DNA from: Rhodocyclaceae bacterium UBA2250
GTDB taxonomy: Bacteria; Pseudomonadota; Gammaproteobacteria; Burkholderiales; Rhodocyclaceae
Length of the DNA stretch: 25,656 nt
Reading direction: 5' to 3'
Assembly: GCA_002347285.1 (NCBI GenBank)
Contig: DDXW01000068.1
Location: 2,907-28,562, forward strand
Of this stretch, positions 19,787 to 25,656 are shown piece after piece. A program made the position numbers and the translations under genes. The notes under the pieces are model-generated. The model did not search any database and was not told the DNA's origin. It saw only the letters and a list, made by a program, of their open reading frames with translations. Numbering within the stretch: the first letter of the stretch is position 1; each line of letters starts with the position of its first letter.

Positions 19787-20359
19787 TTACGCCCGGATGC
19801 GGCTGGCGCTGGGCACGTGCCGCGCCAGGAAGTCCATCTGGTCAGCGAGGATGTTGCGGTTCGAAAGGATCAGGTATTCCGCCTTGTTCGGTACGTAAGG
19901 GGCGTAGAGCAACTGCATGCGCGCCTCTTCCGGCGTGCGGCCGCTTTTGCGCTGGTTGCAGGAGCGGCAGGCGGTGACGACGTTCATCCAGATGTCGCGC
20001 CCGCCTTGCGAGACCGGCAAGATATGATCGCGTGTCAGGCGGGCGCTCGGCAGGCTTTCCCCGCAGTAGGCGCAGACGTGGCGGTCGCGGTGGAACAGTT
20101 CGCGGTTGTCGAGCGGCGGCACGCGATTGAAGTGGTTGCCGGCCAGGGCGCGGCCCTTGACGGCGATGATGCTGTTGGCGCGAATCTCGGAGCGCTCACC
20201 GGTCAGCCGGTTGAGGCCGCCGTGGATCGTGAAGCTGTGCTCGCCGATGGCCCAGGCGACGAGATCCTTGGCATAGTAGAAGCAGGCGTGCTGCCACGTC
20301 ACCCAGCGGTGCGGCACGCCGTGCGGATCGAGCGTGAGGATCAAAGGATAGGCGCTCAT
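19787..20359 (-). CDS. HNH endonuclease family protein
   Basis: A 190-residue protein with a central zinc-supported HNH module: C96-x2-C99 (HVCAYCG), then LTRDHILPVSQGG (D111-H112), the middle asparagine N126 in DIWMNVVTAC, and C131-x2-C134-N135 (CRSCNQRKSGRTPEE). The N-terminal 85 residues (LDPHGVPHRWVTWQHA) are shared with a widespread group of chromosomal HNH proteins of unknown biological role; it is not next to restriction, phage or intron genes. It probably cleaves or nicks DNA, but the target is not known. The ATG at 20359 is 67 bases from the divergent tonB start. It precedes the GGDEF-EAL gene on the same strand by 93 bases. Confidence 0.88.
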   Translation of the reverse strand: MSAYPLILTLDPHGVPHRWVTWQHACFYYAKDLVAWAIGEHSFTIHGGLNRLTGERSEIRANSIIAVKGRALAGNHFNRVPPLDNRELFHRDRHVCAYCGESLPSARLTRDHILPVSQGGRDIWMNVVTACRSCNQRKSGRTPEEARMQLLYAPYVPNKAEYLILSNRNILADQMDFLARHVPSASRIRA

Positions 20360-20426
20360 CGTCTCATCATGGGGCCGGATTGCATTCGCCTTAAAATACT
20401 TCCAAGCCTATCAGAGCATTGTGACG

Positions 20427-21167
20427 ATGGAAAGTTCTCTGCAACGGAGTGAAAAGGCCTTGAAAAACCGGGAAATTCCCGGGCGGGCGCTGGTCCTGTC
20501 GGCGGCTCTGCATGTCCTGCTGCTGGGCAGTATTGCGCCGCGACTGGATGTCCCGGCCGGCGCGGCCGGTCCGGCCGCGCCGCTGCATGCGACCCTGCGT
20601 TCCGTTCCCTCGGTCGCAACTCCCGCCCCGCGGCCGGCGGTGGCCGCCCCGCCAGCGCCGAGTTTCCGCACGGCGGACGTTGCCGCCCGCCACACCGAAG
20701 TGCCGGCTCAGGAGAGCCCCGATCCCGTCCCGGCGCCTGTTCGCCCTGCTGACGAAGCGTTTTCCGGCGGACTGGCCGGGACGGACGTTGCCGGCGTGAT
20801 CGCCGCGGCGCCGGCCGGCGGGGAGACGGCGCCCGCCATGGCCGCGCCGATCGGGAGCGATGGGCCGGATGCCGCTGGCCTGCGCCAGTACCGGCTCGCG
20901 CTGGCCGGCGAGGCGCGCCGCTTCCGTCGCTATCCGGAGGAGGCGCGCCGCGCCGGCATCGCCGGCACCGCCGAGGTGCGGGTCACCGTGGCGGCGGCCG
21001 GCGTCCGGCGCCACGCCGAACTGGCGAAGTCGAGCGGGCATGCGGCGCTCGATGCGGCCGCGCTTGAAATGCTCGACCGGGCGGCGGCGCATGCGCGGCT
21101 GCCTGCCTCGCTGGAGGGTAGAGGCTTCGCCGTGCTGCTCCCCGTCGTTTTCGACGTCCAGGACTAG
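20427..21167 (+). CDS. tonB: TonB-type energy transducer
   Basis: Periplasm-spanning protein that couples proton-motive force to outer-membrane receptors. The 246 residues comprise a short cytoplasmic tail, one membrane helix (about 21-38, ALVLSAALHVLLLGS, with the conserved histidine H29), a Pro/Ala-rich linker (about 45-145) and a C-terminal TonB domain (about 155-246) with RYPEEARRAGIAGTAEVRVTV. The usual partners exbB and exbD are not adjacent, so it may use a complex encoded elsewhere. The start is ATG 20427; GTG 20421 in frame is possible. The linker DNA at 20643-20665 is a copy of the dispersed repeat. The stop is five bases from that of the convergent Nudix gene. Confidence 0.85.
   Translation: MESSLQRSEKALKNREIPGRALVLSAALHVLLLGSIAPRLDVPAGAAGPAAPLHATLRSVPSVATPAPRPAVAAPPAPSFRTADVAARHTEVPAQESPDPVPAPVRPADEAFSGGLAGTDVAGVIAAAPAGGETAPAMAAPIGSDGPDAAGLRQYRLALAGEARRFRRYPEEARRAGIAGTAEVRVTVAAAGVRRHAELAKSSGHAALDAAALEMLDRAAAHARLPASLEGRGFAVLLPVVFDVQD
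20643..20665 (+). repeat. Dispersed GC-rich repeat, copy 4 (inside the tonB linker)
   Basis: Matches 11172-11194 at 22 of 23 bases. It is translated as part of the proline/alanine-rich linker of TonB (AAPPAPSF), where length and sequence are free to vary. Confidence 0.5.
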
Positions 21168-21172
21168 CCCGG

Positions 21173-21721
21173 CTATTTCGGTGGGGTCAGCGCCTCGGCA
21201 CGGAAGTCGAAGCTGCCCTTGGCGCGGTCGGCGAAGAAGTGGCGCAGCGTCATGGCGACGGTGCGGAAGGCGATCGCGTCCCACGGAATATCGGACTCGG
21301 CGAACAGCGCCACCTCGAGGGTTTCGTCGCCGGGGAAGAAGTCGAGATCGAGCAGGCGCGCGCGGTAGATCACATGCACCTGGCTGATGTGCGGCACCGA
21401 GATCATGGTGTAGGCCGCATCCAGTTCGATGCGCGCGTTGGCCTCCTCGCGGGTTTCGCGCTCGGCGGCCTCGGCCACGCTTTCCTGGTTTTCCATGAAT
21501 CCCGCCGGCAGCGTCCAGAAGCCCAGACGCGGCTCGATGGCGCGGCGGCAGAGCAGGATTCTGTCTTCCCAGACGGGCAGGGTGCCGACGACCAGGCGCG
21601 GATTGCGGTAATGGATCGCGCCGCAGGCTTCGCAGACGTGGCGCGGCAGCGTATCCCCCGGCGGCACGCGCAGGCGCACGGGGCCGGCGCAAGTGCAGCA
21701 GTATTTGATCTCGGGTTCCAT
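21173..21721 (-). CDS. Zinc-ribbon Nudix hydrolase
   Basis: Hydrolase of nucleoside-diphosphate-linked substrates. The 182 residues begin with a zinc ribbon (C8-x2-C11 and C30-x2-C33, as in YCCTC and VCEACG) joined by HYRNPRLVVG to the Nudix fold. The Nudix box is G74-x5-E80-x7-R88-E89-x2-E92-E93, which keeps all metal-binding acids, but the usual Gly two residues after EE is Asn (EEANARI). This is the layout of NudC-like and YjhB-like proteins; the real substrate could be ADP-ribose, NADH or others. The open frame extends to 21820, but MEPEIKYC is the natural start. It converges with tonB and diverges from the flhDC leader. Confidence 0.88.
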   Translation of the reverse strand: MEPEIKYCCTCAGPVRLRVPPGDTLPRHVCEACGAIHYRNPRLVVGTLPVWEDRILLCRRAIEPRLGFWTLPAGFMENQESVAEAAERETREEANARIELDAAYTMISVPHISQVHVIYRARLLDLDFFPGDETLEVALFAESDIPWDAIAFRTVAMTLRHFFADRAKGSFDFRAEALTPPK

Positions 21722-22012
21722 ATCGGACGATTCTAGCGGTTGCCGCCGAAGACCCGGGCCGGGCGGCGCTTTGCGGCGATTGCCGGACGTTCCTGACCGT
21801 TCGCTAGCAGAAAATATCACTTAAAAACATAAGATAAAGCCATTTTTGTAAGGTTTTTTCTTACAAGGTAGCCTCATCCCATTCTTACAAAAGGATGGTC
21901 TTTCCGTTGATTTTCTTCTTGCCGGTTTCCCCGGAAAATGCCATCACTGCCAAACGGGCATGTGCGGAAGGTTTCCGCGCCCCGGGGTGGCGGCAATGCA
22001 AGGAGAGGAAAG
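21722..22012 (+). promoter_or_regulatory. Upstream region and leader of flhDC
   Basis: A 291-base non-coding stretch, markedly AT-rich between 21810 and 21895. It holds three TTGTAAG-type half-sites: TTGTAAG at 21846-21852 and CTTACAA at 21860-21866 and 21884-21890; the first and third pair over nine bases (21844-21852 with 21884-21892). Closer to flhD is a hairpin GCGGAA-GGT-TTCCGC (21964-21978), GGA motifs at 21893, 21933, 21966, 22002 and 22007, and the ribosome-binding site AAGGAG (22000-22005). I could not settle on one promoter. Its size and structure suit several regulatory inputs into flhDC. Confidence 0.55.
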
Positions 22013-22330
22013 ATGAAATCGACCGACACCTACAACGACATCAAGGAGGTCAATCTTGCCTATCTGATGCTGGCGCAGAACATGGTGCGTTCCGACCGCG
22101 AGGCCGCCATATTCCGCCTGGGCATCAGCGAGGAGATTGCCGACATCCTGGAAACCCTGACGCCGGGACAGGTCCTCAAGATGGCCAGTTCTGACATGCT
22201 GCTGTGCAGCTTCCGTTTCGACGATACGCTGCTGATCGATCTGCTGGCCAACCACGAGCGCGAGCGCGGCGTCGGCCACATCCATGCCGCCATCCTCGCC
22301 GCCGGCAAGCCGGTCGAGTCGGTGGTCTGA
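22013..22330 (+). CDS. flhD: Flagellar master transcriptional regulator subunit FlhD
   Basis: Subunit of the FlhD4C2 activator that turns on class II flagellar genes. The 105 residues align with E. coli FlhD in YNDIKEVNLAYLMLAQNMV, FRLGISEEIADILETLTPGQ, LCSFRFDD and the final HIHAAILAA; it is about ten residues shorter at the C-terminus. The start is fixed by the AAGGAG site eight bases upstream. The frame extends to 21938, but that extra part (RKVSAPRGGG) has no family resemblance. flhC starts 36 bases after its stop. Having flhDC at all points to an enterobacterial/betaproteobacterial flagellar hierarchy, not a FleQ-led one. Confidence 0.95.
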   Translation: MKSTDTYNDIKEVNLAYLMLAQNMVRSDREAAIFRLGISEEIADILETLTPGQVLKMASSDMLLCSFRFDDTLLIDLLANHERERGVGHIHAAILAAGKPVESVV

Positions 22331-22365
22331 ACCAAACCGCAGCCAGCGAATCCAGGGGGCCCTTC

Positions 22366-22911
22366 ATGCGCAACAAATCCGTGATCTCGGAGGCGAGAGA
22401 TATTCGCCTAGCCGTCGAACTCATCGAGCTCGGCGCCCGCCTGCAGTTGCTCGAGGCGGAAACCAACCTTTCCCGCGAGCGCCTGCTCAAGCTCTACAAG
22501 GAAGTGCGCGGCGTCTCGCCGCCCAAGGGCATGCTGCCGTTCTCGACCGACTGGTTCATGACCTGGCAGCCGAACGTGCATGCCTCGCTGTTCATGGCCT
22601 ATTTCAATTTTCTCGAGCGCCACGCGAAGCTGTCCGGCCTCGAGCGCATCATCAAGGCCTATCGTCTCTATTCCGAGCAGATCGGCCGCTGCGGCATGGA
22701 GTCGGTGCTGTCGCTGACGCGCGCCTGGACGATGGTGCGCTTCTTCGATGCCGGCATGCTGCAGATGACGCGCTGCAAGACCTGCGGCGGCGATTTCGTC
22801 GCCCACGCCCACGATCCGAAGAAGGACTACGTCTGCGGTTTGTGCCACATGCCGGCGCGCGCCGGCAAGACCCGGCGCAGTGCCGAGGCCGCCGAGGCGG
22901 CGGCCGCCTGA
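22366..22911 (+). CDS. flhC: Flagellar master transcriptional regulator subunit FlhC
   Basis: DNA-binding partner of FlhD. The 181 residues contain LSRERLLKLYKEVRGVSPPK, LPFSTDWFMTWQPN, and a zinc site of four cysteines at C137, C140, C157 and C160, the same numbering as the E. coli protein, which supports the chosen ATG at 22366 (AGGGGG upstream). The C-terminal tail is short and alanine-rich (AEAAEAAAA). The open frame continues upstream into flhD in another reading frame and is ignored. It is followed 36 bases later by a strong intrinsic terminator, so flhDC is a self-contained transcript. Confidence 0.96.
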   Translation: MRNKSVISEARDIRLAVELIELGARLQLLEAETNLSRERLLKLYKEVRGVSPPKGMLPFSTDWFMTWQPNVHASLFMAYFNFLERHAKLSGLERIIKAYRLYSEQIGRCGMESVLSLTRAWTMVRFFDAGMLQMTRCKTCGGDFVAHAHDPKKDYVCGLCHMPARAGKTRRSAEAAEAAAA

Positions 22912-22947
22912 AGCGCTAGATTTCTTCCGGTCTCCCTGTTAGTTGCG

Positions 22948-22984
22948 ATGCATCTGCCCCGCCCGGGGCGGGTGCATTTTTTTT
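22948..22984 (+). terminator. Rho-independent terminator after flhC
   Basis: Bases 22948-22961 pair with 22964-22977 (two G-U pairs), giving about a 13-bp GC-rich stem with a tetraloop, directly followed by eight T (22977-22984). This is a textbook intrinsic terminator on the plus strand, separating flhDC from motAB. Confidence 0.93.
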
Positions 22985-23030
22985 ATCGCGCCGCCGGCGG
23001 ATCGGGCTTGTTGCGCCAAGCCCCGTGGTT

Positions 23031-23047
23031 TTGGCATGCGGCATGCT
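23031..23047 (+). promoter_or_regulatory. Sigma-54-like promoter element ahead of motA
   Basis: TTGGCATGCGGCATGCT matches the -24/-12 consensus YTGGCACGrNNNTTGCW at about ten of thirteen fixed positions, with the required GG-N10-GC spacing. Transcription would start near 23058 and give a leader of about 85 bases. It also contains two direct GCATGC hexamers, so the resemblance may be accidental. A TTATCAT hexamer at about 23078-23084 is an alternative sigma-70 -10 box without a good -35. Confidence 0.35.
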
Positions 23048-23144
23048 GTTGCGCCTTCTCCGCGCCGCGGTTTGTCGTTATCATGGCATCTGTTTGCGTG
23101 ATGCCCGGCGCGCGCCGCCTGGATTCTTCCCCCGAGGTCGCTTC

Positions 23145-24002
23145 ATGTTATTGCTCGTCGGCTACGTCATCATTCTCCTCGCGTCGATCGGAACCTATGC
23201 GGTTCATGGCAGCCTGGGCGCCCTGTGGGTGCCGCTCGAATATCTCGCGATCGTCGGCCTCGGCATCGGCTACATGGTGGCCTCGAACGGACCGCGCGCC
23301 CTGAAGGCGGTGCTCGGCGCGATTCCTTCCGTCCTCAAGGGATCCCTCTACAACAAGGCGCTCTACATGGATCTGCTCGCCCTGTTGTTCGAAATCCTCT
23401 CCAAGGTGCGCAAGGAAGGGCTGATGTCGATCGAGGGGGACGTCGAGAACCCGGAGGCCAGCCCGATCTTTGCGAAGTATCCGGCGGTGGCCGCTGATCA
23501 TCATGTCATGGAATTCATCTGCGACTATCTGCGCATGATGGTCGGCGGCAACCTCAACGCCTTCGAGATCGAGAACCTGATGGACGTCGAAATCGAGACC
23601 CATCACGCCGAGGCCCATTTCCCCGCCCATATGGTGCAGACCGCGGCCGGCGCGCTGCCGGCCTTCGGTATCGTCGTCGCGGTGATGGGCGTGGTCAACG
23701 TGATGGGTTCGGTCGGCTCGCCGCCCGCGGTGCTCGGCAAGATGATCGGCGGCGCGCTGGTCGGCACCTTCCTCGGCATCCTGGCTGCCTACGGCTTCAT
23801 CGAGCCGATCGCCAACCAGCTCAACCAGAAGGTCGAGGAGGGCGGCAAGATCTACCAATGCATCAAGGCCGTCCTGCTGGCCAGCATGAACGGCTATGCG
23901 CCGCAGGTGGCCGTCGAGTTCGGCCGCAAGGTGCTGTTCTCCACCGACCGGCCGACCTTCATCGAACTGGAAGAGGACTTGAAGGCCCGCAAAGGCAAGT
24001 AG
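23145..24002 (+). CDS. motA: Flagellar stator protein MotA
   Basis: Inner-membrane stator subunit that, with MotB, conducts protons and pushes on FliG. The 285 residues have four membrane segments (about 2-20, 27-46, 168-190, 200-224) and the large cytoplasmic loop carrying the FliG-contacting charges R89 and E97 in SKVRKEGLMSIE (E. coli R90 and E98), then NPEASPIFAKYP and the conserved ALPAFGIVVAVMGVV. A GAGG motif lies upstream of the ATG at 23145. The frame is open further upstream to 23025 but that part (RDARRAPPGFF) is not protein-like. motB follows after 44 bases. Confidence 0.96.
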   Translation: MLLLVGYVIILLASIGTYAVHGSLGALWVPLEYLAIVGLGIGYMVASNGPRALKAVLGAIPSVLKGSLYNKALYMDLLALLFEILSKVRKEGLMSIEGDVENPEASPIFAKYPAVAADHHVMEFICDYLRMMVGGNLNAFEIENLMDVEIETHHAEAHFPAHMVQTAAGALPAFGIVVAVMGVVNVMGSVGSPPAVLGKMIGGALVGTFLGILAAYGFIEPIANQLNQKVEEGGKIYQCIKAVLLASMNGYAPQVAVEFGRKVLFSTDRPTFIELEEDLKARKGK

Positions 24003-24004
24003 CC

Positions 24005-24026
24005 CGCCGCCCCGCCAGCGCCGAGT
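24005..24026 (+). repeat. Dispersed GC-rich repeat, copy 5 (motA-motB gap)
   Basis: Occupies half of the 44-base motA-motB gap and matches 11171-11192 at 21 of 22 bases. It sits where a motB ribosome-binding site would be expected to be approached; no clear Shine-Dalgarno sequence is visible before motB. Confidence 0.55.
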
Positions 24027-24046
24027 AAGCCTTTTTCCGATCAGTC

Positions 24047-24973
24047 ATGAGCGACGACAGCCAGCAGCCGATCATAGTCAAGAAGGTCAAGAAGGGCGGC
24101 GCTGCGGGACACGGCGGCGCCTGGAAGATCGCCTATGCCGACTTCGTTACGGCGATGATGGCGTTCTTCCTCTTGATGTGGCTGCTGAGTTCGACCGCGG
24201 AGGGCGACCTCAAGGGCATCGCCGATCATTTCAAGACGCCGCTGCTCGTCGCCATGCTCGGCGGCTCCGGCGCCGGCGATGCGACCTCGATCATCCCGGG
24301 CGGCGGCGAGGATCTGACCCGCAGCCACGGCCAGGTCAAGCGCGGCGAGACCGAGGTGGACAAGAAGAAGCTCGACTTGAAGGCGCTGCGCGAAGAATTC
24401 GAGCGCCAGGAGAAGCAGCGGCTGATGACCCTGAAGGCCGATATCGAGGCCCTGATCGACGCCAGTCCGACCCTCAAGCAATTCAAGAACCAGTTGCTGA
24501 TCGACATCACCACCGAAGGGCTGCGCATCCAGATCGTGGATGAGCAGAATCGCCCGATGTTCGATTCGGCCAGCTCCGAACTCAAGCCCTACACCAAGCA
24601 GATCCTGCGCGAGATCGGCCCGCTGCTCAACAAGATGGAGAACCGCATCTCGCTGTCCGGCCATACGGATGCCATGCCGTATGCGGGCGGCGACAAGGGG
24701 TTCGGCAACTGGGAGCTCTCCACCAACCGGGCCAACTCCTCGCGGCGCGAACTGATCCTCGGCGGCCTCGACGATGCCAAGATCCTGCGCGTGAATGGCT
24801 TCGCCTCGACCGTGCTGTACGACGCCGCGCAGCCGCTGAACCCGATCAATCGCCGCATCAGCATCGTCGTGCTCAACAAGCGTACCGAGGAGGCGATCCT
24901 CAATGACGGCAGGGAAGTTCCGATCGAAGCGGTGACCGACGGAGCGCCCGCGCTCCCCGCCGAAACGCAATAA
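24047..24973 (+). CDS. motB: Flagellar stator protein MotB
   Basis: Stator subunit anchored to peptidoglycan. The 308 residues have a short basic cytoplasmic tail (VKKVKKGG), one membrane helix with the proton-carrying aspartate D32 in YADFVTAMMAFFLLMWLL (same number as in E. coli), a plug/linker region with a charged helix (about 100-135, LREEFERQEKQRLM), and an OmpA-like peptidoglycan-binding domain (about 150-275) with MFDSASSELKP, LSGHTDAMPY and NWELSTNRANSSRREL. A disordered tail follows. No obvious Shine-Dalgarno sequence precedes ATG 24047, so translation may depend on coupling with motA across 44 bases. Confidence 0.96.
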   Translation: MSDDSQQPIIVKKVKKGGAAGHGGAWKIAYADFVTAMMAFFLLMWLLSSTAEGDLKGIADHFKTPLLVAMLGGSGAGDATSIIPGGGEDLTRSHGQVKRGETEVDKKKLDLKALREEFERQEKQRLMTLKADIEALIDASPTLKQFKNQLLIDITTEGLRIQIVDEQNRPMFDSASSELKPYTKQILREIGPLLNKMENRISLSGHTDAMPYAGGDKGFGNWELSTNRANSSRRELILGGLDDAKILRVNGFASTVLYDAAQPLNPINRRISIVVLNKRTEEAILNDGREVPIEAVTDGAPALPAETQ

Positions 24974-25043
24974 ATAGGGATAGACCCGGAGGCGTCGGCT
25001 ATGGTATTTAACTTTTTGAATATTGATACGCGAAATCTGATCG

Positions 25044-25656
25044 ATGCATTTTTTTGACAGGACACTCGGCTTCGGCATCGCTCTCACTGCGGTGATCACG
25101 GCGGGATTTTATCTTCTCGTTCCCGCAGCCGGCTGGGAGCCGGCGCTCGCGCTGTTCATGCTCGGGATCGGCTGGCGCGCCGTGGTGCAATGCACGGCGG
25201 CAGGCGGTGCCGCGCAGGCGCAGGCGGATATCGCGGAAGAGCGTGCGCTGATGGAGGAATTCCGCAACCTGCTGCGCGAATGCGCGACGCAGTTTTCCCG
25301 GCAGTTCGAGACGGCGCGCGGCGAAATCGGCCGCGTGCAAAGCCTGCTCAGGGACGCCATCGACGATCTGACCGTCAGCTTCCAGGGCATGCATGCGCGT
25401 ACCGAGGAGCAGCGCCAGTTGACCGTGGCGGTGACCAGCGGCGCGGGAGACGGCGATGCGGCGGTCCAGTTCGATGCTTTCGTTCAGGATACTTCCGACG
25501 TGATGCAGCGGGTGGTCGATAGCATCATCGGCAACAGCAAGCTGGGCATGGAACTGGTCGACCTCACCGACAGCATCGCCAAGCATGCCCGGGACGTGCA
25601 GGCCATCCTGTCGGAGATCGGCGCCATCGCCAAGCAGACCAACCTGCTGGCGCTGA
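25044..25656 (+). CDS. Methyl-accepting chemotaxis protein, N-terminal part (runs off window)
   Basis: The first 204 residues of a chemoreceptor. It opens MHFFDRTLGFGIALTAV and has two membrane segments close together (about 9-29 and 34-50) with only a few residues between, so there is no periplasmic ligand domain. A long helical region follows (about 60-190, AQADIAEERALMEEFRNLL) and then the entry to the signalling hairpin, IGAIAKQTNLLAL, at the window edge. An in-frame TGA at 25038-25040 fixes ATG 25044 as the first possible start; no clear ribosome-binding site is seen. The 70 bases after motB include an AT-rich patch (25001-25030) that may hold its promoter. Its place after motAB suggests a receptor for internal or membrane-state signals within a chemotaxis cluster. 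Confidence 0.9.
   Translation, partial: MHFFDRTLGFGIALTAVITAGFYLLVPAAGWEPALALFMLGIGWRAVVQCTAAGGAAQAQADIAEERALMEEFRNLLRECATQFSRQFETARGEIGRVQSLLRDAIDDLTVSFQGMHARTEEQRQLTVAVTSGAGDGDAAVQFDAFVQDTSDVMQRVVDSIIGNSKLGMELVDLTDSIAKHARDVQAILSEIGAIAKQTNLLAL

Noticed and set aside
19787..20359. HNH protein as part of a phage, intron or restriction system
   Set aside because: No phage, intron, methylase or terminase genes lie nearby and the N-terminal region is that of the widespread chromosomal HNH group.
24974..25043. A sigma-28 promoter ahead of the chemoreceptor
   Set aside because: TAAA at 24971 has no GCCGATAA-like partner at the right spacing; the nearest match (GTCGGCTA) is about four bases too far.

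Overview
The window is GC-rich proteobacterial chromosome, most likely from a betaproteobacterium of the Rhodocyclales type (Azoarcus/Thauera/Dechloromonas-like). That placement is an inference from protein sequence character, the trxB-ftsK-lolA-rarA-serS gene order and the flhDC-motAB flagellar layout; no rRNA gene is present to confirm it. Coding density is high, most junctions are tight or overlapping, and there is no insertion sequence, prophage, CRISPR array or toxin island.

Left part (1-9114): a housekeeping block. A 5'-partial trxB diverges from ftsK, followed by lolA, rarA and serS. This is the same order as in enterobacteria (which also carry lrp between trxB and ftsK), but a four-gene block (3660-5953) sits between lolA and rarA: a DUF3568-type lipoprotein, a secreted Thr/Gly-rich protein of unknown function, a LysE/RhtB exporter and a DUF2721 membrane protein. 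A small conserved-type protein lies antisense-oriented between rarA and serS.

Middle (9097-11213): an MltF-like lytic transglycosylase lipoprotein overlapping the serS 3' end, a tRNA-Ser(CGA), and a lone tusE/dsrC-family gene that keeps the penultimate cysteine but has alanine at the second DsrC cysteine position. It is preceded by a promoter overlapped by two perfect dyads and followed by a 19-bp perfect hairpin.

Right-middle (11215-20359), all on the minus strand: HNH endonuclease, a PAS-PAS-GGDEF-EAL cyclic-di-GMP protein, the radical SAM protein YgiQ, an RND periplasmic adaptor and an RND inner-membrane pump. The last three are joined by ATGA and GTGA start/stop overlaps, so ygiQ appears translationally coupled to a drug-efflux-type pump. 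No outer-membrane TolC partner is present.

Right end (20427-25656): an orphan tonB, a zinc-ribbon Nudix hydrolase, then a motility block: flhD-flhC (flagellar master regulator) with a structured AT-rich leader, a strong terminator, motA-motB (stator), and the start of a methyl-accepting chemotaxis protein that has no periplasmic sensor domain.

The most unusual observations are a short GC-rich dispersed repeat (core CCGCCCCGCCRGCGCCGAGT) found at five or more sites in intergenic and coding sequence, the repeated TTGTAAG half-sites and GGA motifs ahead of flhDC, a sigma-54-like element ahead of motA, and a C8 homopolymer abutting the start codon of the cyclic-di-GMP gene.
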